Origin: Nocardia concava NBRC 100430
GTDB taxonomy: Bacteria; Actinomycetota; Actinomycetes; Mycobacteriales; Mycobacteriaceae
NCBI RefSeq assembly: GCF_000308815.1
Contig: NZ_BAFX01000088.1
Coordinates: forward strand, 34,559 to 98,558
Direction: 5' to 3'
Length of the DNA: 64,000 nucleotides
Part shown: positions 58,853 to 64,000 of the stretch, in pieces
Position numbering within the stretch: position 1 is the first letter of the stretch
Layout: every line of letters begins with the position of its first letter
Notes under the pieces: generated by a model
Told to the model about the DNA's origin: nothing
The model's database searches: none
The model's input: only the letters and a program-made list of their open reading frames with translations
Translations under genes and position numbers: made by a program

Positions 58853-58990
58853 TGGTGGCGCTGCACTGGCCAACGCTCCCCTATTCGGCGTACGGATTCT
58901 CCAGGGTCATGGGGGCGCGACGCTCGAGGGATACCGCCGGGCATGAGCACGATCGAGGAAGGGATACCGACTCATGAAGGGGCACAAGCG

Positions 58991-60439
58991 ATGAGGCCGA
59001 TCGCCGAACCGGGAGGCAACGCGGTGCGCGGCATCCGGGAGCAGGGGCTCGCGGTGTTCCGCGGGATCCCCTATGCCGCCCCGCCCGTCGGGGAACTGCG
59101 CTGGCAACCGGCCCGGCCCCACCCCGGCTGGGCCGGGACCGTCAGGGACGCCGAGCATTTCGGCCCCAGCGCGCCGCAACCGTATGCCCCGGCCCCGGAC
59201 CCGGTCCTCGGCCGACACGGCGAGCCGCCGTTCTCCGAGGACTGCCTCACCCTCAATGTCTGGACCCCCGGGCTGGAGGGGAAACGACCGGTCCTGGTCT
59301 GGATCCACGGCGGCGGATTCCTGAGCGGATCCGGGTCACTGCCCTACTACGCGGGCGACACCTTCGCCCGTGACGGCGATTTCGTGGTCGTCACCATCAA
59401 CTACCGGCTCGGTGCGCTCGGGTATCTGTACACCGGTGCGGAAACCGGCAACTACTGGTTCACCGACCAGTTGATGGCCCTGCGGTGGGTGCACGAGAAT
59501 ATCGCCGCGTTCGGCGGCGATCCCGGCCAGGTGACGGTCGCGGGCCAGTCCGGCGGCGCGTTCTCCACCGCCGCGCTCGCCTGCCATCCCGAGGCCGCCC
59601 CGCTGTTTCGCCGAATGATCCTGCAGAGCCCGCCATTCGGCCTGGAACTGCCCGACCGCGCCGGCGCCCTCGCCCGCACCGAACAGCAACTGCGGGCCGC
59701 CGGGGTCGACAGCATCGACGAGCTGCGCGAGCTCCCGCCGGAACGCCTGATCGCCTCCCTGCCCGAAATGGCCGGTCCCTTCATGCGTTTCGGACACTGG
59801 CCCACGCCGTATCTACCGGTGCTCGACGACGCCACCGTGCGCAGGCACCCCGCCGAGGCGCTGGCCGACGTCACCGACAAGGACATCCTGATCGGATGGA
59901 CGGCCGACGAGGCGACCTTCGGATTCGCCTTCCACCCGATGTACGCGGCCATCACCGAAGAGCAGGCCCTGACCCGTTTCACCGAGACCTTCGGCGAGCG
60001 GGCCGAGGACGCCTACACCGCCTACGCGGCGGCCCGCCCGGACGCCCGGCCCGCGGACTTGCTGATCCAACTCATCGGGGACGATCTGTTCCGCGTCCCC
60101 GCTGTGAATCTGGCCGACGTACGAGCTGGTCGCGGCCGCCCCGTGTGGGCATACCAATTCGACTACCGCACTCCCGCCCACGACGGCAGGCTCGGCACAC
60201 CCCACTGCCTCGACCTGCCCTTCACCTTCGACAACCCCGGGAACTGGTCGAACTCCCCGTTCCTGGCGGGCGTGGAATTCGGCGACCTCGCCGACACCAT
60301 GCACTCGGCGTGGATCAATTTCATCCGCACCGGCGATCCCCACCTGCCCGACTGGACACCGAGCACCCTGCCGGACCGGACGATCATGCGCTTCGACACC
60401 AAGTCCGGCGTGAGCGGTGACCCCGTGCCCTTCCGATAA
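58991..60439 (+). CDS. type B carboxylesterase
   Basis: A 482-residue esterase. VFRGIPYAAPPVGELRWQPA (about 22-41), SEDCLTLNVWTP and VWIHGGGFLSGSGS are type B hallmarks. The nucleophile is VAGQSGGAFS (about 188-197), the acid is the Glu of WTADEATFGF and the base the His of GTPHCLDLPF. It lacks a signal peptide, so it acts in the cytosol. I chose ATG 58991 (AAGGGG eight bases upstream); ATG 58943 is an alternative adding 16 residues. Confidence 0.93.
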   Translation: MRPIAEPGGNAVRGIREQGLAVFRGIPYAAPPVGELRWQPARPHPGWAGTVRDAEHFGPSAPQPYAPAPDPVLGRHGEPPFSEDCLTLNVWTPGLEGKRPVLVWIHGGGFLSGSGSLPYYAGDTFARDGDFVVVTINYRLGALGYLYTGAETGNYWFTDQLMALRWVHENIAAFGGDPGQVTVAGQSGGAFSTAALACHPEAAPLFRRMILQSPPFGLELPDRAGALARTEQQLRAAGVDSIDELRELPPERLIASLPEMAGPFMRFGHWPTPYLPVLDDATVRRHPAEALADVTDKDILIGWTADEATFGFAFHPMYAAITEEQALTRFTETFGERAEDAYTAYAAARPDARPADLLIQLIGDDLFRVPAVNLADVRAGRGRPVWAYQFDYRTPAHDGRLGTPHCLDLPFTFDNPGNWSNSPFLAGVEFGDLADTMHSAWINFIRTGDPHLPDWTPSTLPDRTIMRFDTKSGVSGDPVPFR

Positions 60440-60486
60440 CGAACGCGCCGCGCACCGGAACCGGTCGTCGTGAAAAGCTCGTTGTC

Positions 60487-61485
60487 ATGCCCGCCGCCTC
60501 CCGTGTTCCCGGACCTGCCAGCGATTCGACGATGTCCCGCTTCGGCCTGGGTACGGCCGCGGTCGGGCGGCCCGGCTACATCACGCTCGGCCGCGACCTC
60601 GACCTGCCCGCCGACCGGACGGTGGCGGCCCTGCGCGCCCGGACCCACGCCCTGCTCGACGCCGCATGGGCGGCCGGAGTGCGGTACTTCGACACCGCCC
60701 GCTCCTACGGCCGCGCGGAGGAGTTCGTGGGCGAATGGCTCACGGCCCGGCCCGAGGCCGCCGCCGAGGTGACGGTCGGCAGCAAATGGGGCTACACCTA
60801 CACCGCGGAATGGCAGACCTCGGGCATCCCCGTGCACGAGGTCAAGGAACACGCCGTCGCCGTGTTCGACCGCCAGATCCGGGAAACCCGAGCGCGATTG
60901 GGCGAGCACCTGGACGTCTACCTGATCCACTCGGTCACTCCCGACAGCCCGGCCCTGACCGATCCCGAGCTGCACGCACGGCTCGCGGCCCTCGCCTCGG
61001 AAGGCGTCCGCATCGGACTCTCGACCAGCGGGCCCGCGCAATCGCGGGCCGTGCGTGCGGCGCTGGAACTCACCGTCGACGGCCGACCGCTGTTCAGCGC
61101 GGTCCAGTCCATCTGGAACCTGCTCGACCCGTCGGCGGGATCGGCCCTGGCCGAGGCGCATTCGGCGGGCTGGCTGGTCGTGGTGAAGGAGGCCATGGCC
61201 AATGGCCGCCTCGCCGACCGCAATGCCACCGGGCCCGACACCGCCACGCTGCGCGCGGTCTCCGACCGCCTCGGCGTCACCCGCGACGCCCTGGCCCTGG
61301 CCGCGGCCGCCGCCCAACCCTGGGCCGACATCGTCCTCTCCGGCGCCGCCACCGTGCCCCAACTCGCCTCCAACCTCGCCGCCGCCGACCTCCACCTCAC
61401 CCCCGACGACCTCACCGAACTCGCCGCCCTCGCCGAACCCGCCGAGTCCTTCTGGCGCACCCGCGCCGAACTCCCCTGGGCCTGA
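60487..61485 (+). CDS. aldo/keto reductase
   Basis: A 332-residue NADPH-type reductase. FDTARSYGRAEEFVGEWL contains the catalytic Asp and Tyr (about 67-84), VGSKWGYTY the Lys and VYLIHSVTPD the His, so the AKR tetrad is present. The C-terminal phosphate-binding signature is looser, at VLSGAATVPQLASNL. An in-frame ATG at 60532 would remove 15 residues. It follows the esterase by 47 bases and may be cotranscribed. Confidence 0.9.
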   Translation: MPAASRVPGPASDSTMSRFGLGTAAVGRPGYITLGRDLDLPADRTVAALRARTHALLDAAWAAGVRYFDTARSYGRAEEFVGEWLTARPEAAAEVTVGSKWGYTYTAEWQTSGIPVHEVKEHAVAVFDRQIRETRARLGEHLDVYLIHSVTPDSPALTDPELHARLAALASEGVRIGLSTSGPAQSRAVRAALELTVDGRPLFSAVQSIWNLLDPSAGSALAEAHSAGWLVVVKEAMANGRLADRNATGPDTATLRAVSDRLGVTRDALALAAAAAQPWADIVLSGAATVPQLASNLAAADLHLTPDDLTELAALAEPAESFWRTRAELPWA

Positions 61486-61490
61486 ACAGA

Positions 61491-61509
61491 ACCGGCGCCC
61501 TGCGCCGGT
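61491..61509. terminator. hairpin after aldo/keto reductase
   Basis: ACCGGCGC-CCT-GCGCCGGT, a perfect eight-base stem. Confidence 0.6.
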
Positions 61510-61596
61510 GAGCGTTTGCTCGCCACGTTCCGGACGCCGTGACACGATCATGGAATCTCGTCCCGCCACACCGACCTCACCGGACAAGGAGACAAC

Positions 61597-62058
61597 ATGA
61601 TCGGACCCCGCTCGCTCATCGCCCCGATCGCCGCCCTGTGCGCCGTGCTCGTGACCCCCGCGGCGTCGGCCGCGCCGGTAACCACCTTCTCCCCCGCACA
61701 AACGCTGGGCTACAACGCATTTCCGTGCTTCGGCACCATCGACGCGTTCTACGACCCCGAAAACCGCTTCTACGGCGACGATCCCACCATCTGGGTCCGC
61801 GCCTCCATGAACTTCCTGCCCACCGGCAGCGCGGGCTGGTGCGGCGCCGACGCCTGGCTCACCTGGCGCAACCTCGACACCGGCGCCACCGGCCGCTTCC
61901 CGACCGGCAACAACGTCCCCCTCGCCAGCGGCGGCCCCGGCACCCCGGCGCCATTGTGGGTGCCGCTCACCCCCAAAACCGGCTCGGGCCGAATCGAATT
62001 CACCATCGAGACGACCATGCCGCACCTGCCCGGCTCGGGCACCATCACCGTCGGCTGA
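61597..62058 (+). CDS. small secreted protein
   Basis: A 153-residue protein with a Sec signal peptide (MIGPRSLIAPIAALCAVLVTP, probable cleavage after ASA at about residue 25). The mature part is rich in Trp, Gly and Pro, e.g. NRFYGDDPTIWVRASMNFLP. Its two cysteines (FPCFGT and GWCGAD) could pair. AAGGAG lies six bases before ATG 61597. No enzyme motif is visible, and the role is unknown. Confidence 0.8.
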   Translation: MIGPRSLIAPIAALCAVLVTPAASAAPVTTFSPAQTLGYNAFPCFGTIDAFYDPENRFYGDDPTIWVRASMNFLPTGSAGWCGADAWLTWRNLDTGATGRFPTGNNVPLASGGPGTPAPLWVPLTPKTGSGRIEFTIETTMPHLPGSGTITVG

Positions 62059-62094
62059 CCCGCTTGTACAAGACCGGCAGCGGTAGGTCGACGT

Positions 62095-62280
62095 TCACCG
62101 AAAGCCGCGGTGACGCCGACAGCACCGGTGTGCGCGTGTTGGGCGGTCTCGCCGTCGGCGTTGTGCGTACGCTTCGGAAATTTCGCGGCCCCTCAGATCC
62201 AGATCGAGGTCGGGACCGAGGAGAAACAGCAACACCAGCAGCGTTCCGATCACGACGGCCGGCATGAGGATCGCGTTCAT
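62095..62280 (-). CDS. tiny membrane protein coupled to the FAD oxidoreductase
   Basis: A 61-residue protein: MNAILMPAVVIGTLLVLLFLLG (one transmembrane helix), then an acidic DLDLDLRGREISEAYAQ and a strongly basic end with RRRRDRP and two adjacent cysteines. Its ATG overlaps the stop of the preceding gene as ATGA, which implies coupled translation. I do not know the family. It converges with the secreted protein gene. Confidence 0.6.
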   Translation of the reverse strand: MNAILMPAVVIGTLLVLLFLLGPDLDLDLRGREISEAYAQRRRRDRPTRAHRCCRRHRGFR

Positions 62281-63653
62281 GACAACGCCGTTGCGCGGCG
62301 GTTGTCCTCGGCGCGCAGCGTGTGTCGTGGGTTCCACGGGGAGCGCGGGTGTCGGGCCAGTAGTTTCGCGGTGAACCCCGCCAGTTCGGCTGTGGCGCGG
62401 GCATTGCCGAGCAGGCCCCCGCCGGGTGTGGTGAGCTGGGAGCCGACCACGCGCGGGGCGATCCTGGCCAGTCGTGCGGGCGTGGCCGCGGCACGCAGCG
62501 CGGTCACGCTCTTGTTGAAAATGCGGGCGAAGTCCAAGGCGACGGCATCGTCGGCGGCTGCCAGGCCGAACAGGCCGTCGGCGAGGGCGTCGGGCAGGTA
62601 CGGCTCACCGAGTAGACAGTTGGCCCAGTACAGCTGCCACGCGTCACGGTCGCGCCACCGCCACCAATCCGCTAGCTCGCTGTCGAGATCTGCTCCGGGG
62701 GCCAGCCCCTCGACGAGCCGTCCGGCCAGATATTCGGCTTGCCGGAAAGCATCGGACTGCCCCTGGCCAAGGGAATAGTCCTTGAAGTTGCCCGCGTCCC
62801 CGACCAACGCCCACCCCGAGCCCGCCGATTCACGAAAGTAGCTGTGCCACTTCTGCAAAACCCGGATCGGCCCAACCCTGGCAGCGCCCTCGACCGCGGC
62901 CGCCAACTCCGGAAACAGCCGCAACCGGGCATCGAACCGGGTATAGCGGTCGCCCAGATACCCCTCGGCCTCCGCGGTCGGCACCGCGACCGTGGCCAGG
63001 AACTGGCCATCGAGAGGCAACCCGAGAAACGCCGTCGAACCACCGCGTGTACCGCCGACGGCGCCGAAGAACAGACCCTGGCCGGGGTCGACCCCTTCAT
63101 AGAACGACCAGGTCGGCACCCTGCCACCGGGACGTGTGCAGTACTCCTGCGCCCCGACCGACCGGGCCACCGTCGAGGATCGGCCGTCCGCGCCGATCAC
63201 CACCCGCGCCCGAATCTCCCCGGCGCGGGTGCGCACCCCGCGGGCTCGCCCGTCTTCGAAGATCACGTCCTCGACCGGGCACTGCGTGCGGACCTCCGCG
63301 CCGGCCCGGGCGGCGTGGCCGATCAGGATCGCGTCCATCGTGGTCCGGCGCATCCCGAGCAGCGTGCCGTAGGAATCGGGGTCGAGGTCGACGGTGAACT
63401 TCTGGTGCGTACTGGTCACCGTCGCCCCGCGGATGACACTCGCCCCGGCTGCGAGAATCTCCTCGAATACCCCGATCCGGCGCAGCACATCGACACCGTT
63501 GGACTGGAACACACACGTCGACAGCGTCTCGCTGGGAAACCCGGCCTTGTCCACGACACAGACCTTCACGCCCTGCTGGGCAAGCATCGTGCCCAACGTC
63601 GCGCCCGCGCAACGCCCGCCCACGATCACCACATCGAATTCCGACCCCGCCAT
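62277..63653 (-). CDS. FAD-dependent oxidoreductase (geranylgeranyl reductase/halogenase-like)
   Basis: A 458-residue flavoprotein. VVIVGGRCAGATLGTMLAQ (8-26) is the FAD loop, VVIGADGRSSTVAR (about 148-161) the DG motif and WALVGDAGNFKDYSLGQGQSDAFRQAE (about 289-315) the GD motif. The GGRCAG loop and the DxxLGQG pattern are seen in geranylgeranyl reductase-like and related monooxygenases. GAGGAG lies nine bases before ATG 63653. Two inverted repeats of one type lie 70-140 bases upstream, consistent with TetR-type control. Confidence 0.88.
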   Translation of the reverse strand: MAGSEFDVVIVGGRCAGATLGTMLAQQGVKVCVVDKAGFPSETLSTCVFQSNGVDVLRRIGVFEEILAAGASVIRGATVTSTHQKFTVDLDPDSYGTLLGMRRTTMDAILIGHAARAGAEVRTQCPVEDVIFEDGRARGVRTRAGEIRARVVIGADGRSSTVARSVGAQEYCTRPGGRVPTWSFYEGVDPGQGLFFGAVGGTRGGSTAFLGLPLDGQFLATVAVPTAEAEGYLGDRYTRFDARLRLFPELAAAVEGAARVGPIRVLQKWHSYFRESAGSGWALVGDAGNFKDYSLGQGQSDAFRQAEYLAGRLVEGLAPGADLDSELADWWRWRDRDAWQLYWANCLLGEPYLPDALADGLFGLAAADDAVALDFARIFNKSVTALRAAATPARLARIAPRVVGSQLTTPGGGLLGNARATAELAGFTAKLLARHPRSPWNPRHTLRAEDNRRATALS

Positions 63654-63723
63654 GACACCAGCTCCTCGGGGGTGCAGGGCGCGCCCGGGAAGCACAACTC
63701 CAGGTCAGCGCCGACCAGCAATC

Positions 63724-63740
63724 TGTTACGAAGCGTTACA
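63724..63740. promoter_or_regulatory. candidate TetR-type operator, imperfect
   Basis: TGTTACG-AAG-CGTTACA, one mismatch between arms. Same half-site type as the palindrome at 63779. Confidence 0.5.
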
Positions 63741-63778
63741 CATACTTTTGCGATGCACAACACCTCGGCCCATAAAGG

Positions 63779-63795
63779 TGTAACTAATAGTTACA
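63779..63795. promoter_or_regulatory. candidate TetR-type operator, perfect
   Basis: TGTAACT-AAT-AGTTACA, perfect seven-base arms upstream of the FAD oxidoreductase gene. Confidence 0.6.
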
Positions 63796-63796
63796 T

Positions 63797-64000
63797 CTAT
63801 CCACGACCGGGCAGGCCCCGCAAGGCGATCTCGACAACCTCGTCGCCTTCGCACGCCGAGGGGTGCGATATCCGGGCCTGAGTCATTTCAGCCAAACCGA
63901 AATCAGCTATCCCGCAATGGGAATCGGCCGCAAGCCCAACCGGGGCCCGACCGCCTTCGGGTGTGATTTCGTCGAAGCCTGCGAAGAACTCGGCGTTCTG
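63797..64000 (-). CDS. possible C-terminal end of an unidentified protein (runs off right edge)
   Basis: The minus strand is open from the right edge to TAG 63797, giving 67 residues that end GDEVVEIALRGLPGRG. That ending resembles the last helix of TetR-type regulators, and the operators next to it would fit, but no HTH is in view. A plus-strand frame across the same bases is also open and lacks a start, so strand is uncertain. Confidence 0.35.
   Translation of the reverse strand, partial: QNAEFFAGFDEITPEGGRAPVGLAADSHCGIADFGLAEMTQARISHPSACEGDEVVEIALRGLPGRG

Noticed and set aside
60163..62025. 620-residue minus-strand frame across esterase, reductase and secreted protein genes
   Set aside because: Gly/Ala-rich, spans three genes and their gaps, and is a composition artefact.
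1..64000. tRNA, rRNA, insertion sequences and prophage
   Set aside because: No cloverleaf, rRNA stretch, transposase or integrase was recognised by eye; a tRNAscan and ISfinder run would settle it.

Overview
The window is about 64 kb of high-GC actinobacterial chromosome, most likely Nocardia or a close relative in the Mycobacteriales. The evidence is gene content and order, recalled without database access. From 1 to 12.8 kb the genes follow the Mycobacterium tuberculosis block around sigA almost one for one: APC permease, ceoB, ceoC, DUF3159, OB-fold protein, alpha/beta hydrolase, DUF3710, dut, DUF3093, DUF4193, cei, suhB, ppgK, sigA. The one extra gene is a small ECF-type sigma factor at 2.1-2.8 kb. 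Many starts fit leaderless transcription: a TANNNT -10 hexamer lies 6-8 bases before an ATG or GTG at 19 genes, and I used it to set those starts. Coordinates were counted by hand from the printed sequence.

From 12.9 to 38 kb the DNA is accessory metabolism and regulation. In order: three proteins of unknown role (12.9-14.5 kb); a FAD monooxygenase divergent from a TetR regulator with two palindromic operators; a hydrolase-SDR pair divergent from a LysR regulator; an SRPBCC protein overlapping an ArsR regulator; an epoxide-hydrolase-like enzyme divergent from a MarR-monooxygenase pair; a MHYT sensor-like membrane protein and a CPA1 Na+/H+ antiporter; a YdcF-like gene with a probable frameshift; ethanolamine ammonia-lyase (eutB, eutC); a rhomboid-like protein; a KhtT/KhtU-like K+/H+ antiporter pair; DUF952; a small exported protein; an aldehyde dehydrogenase divergent from an AraC regulator; and an acyl-CoA dehydrogenase.

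From 38 to 50 kb, homologues of genes that I recall beside sigA in M. tuberculosis reappear (DUF7455 like Rv2708c, YihY/BrkB like Rv2707). They are mixed with a SNF2 helicase and SWIM-protein operon, a DEAD/DEAH helicase, a methyltransferase divergent from an AraC regulator, and two TerD-domain genes, one of them beside a low-affinity iron permease-like gene. A fatty acyl-CoA-synthetase-like gene closes the region.

From 50 to 64 kb lie a second methyltransferase/AraC divergent pair, a glyoxalase-like gene, an orphan receiver protein whose phospho-acceptor Asp is Glu, and a sugar-alcohol locus (DeoR regulator, fused mannitol-type PTS EIICBA, divergent zinc alcohol dehydrogenase). A MarR-hydrolase divergent pair with a clear palindrome follows, then carboxylesterase, aldo/keto reductase, a small secreted protein, and a FAD halogenase/reductase-like gene coupled to a tiny membrane protein. 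No rRNA, tRNA, CRISPR array, insertion sequence or prophage gene was recognised. The commonest theme is the local regulator-enzyme pair with a palindrome in its divergent promoter.
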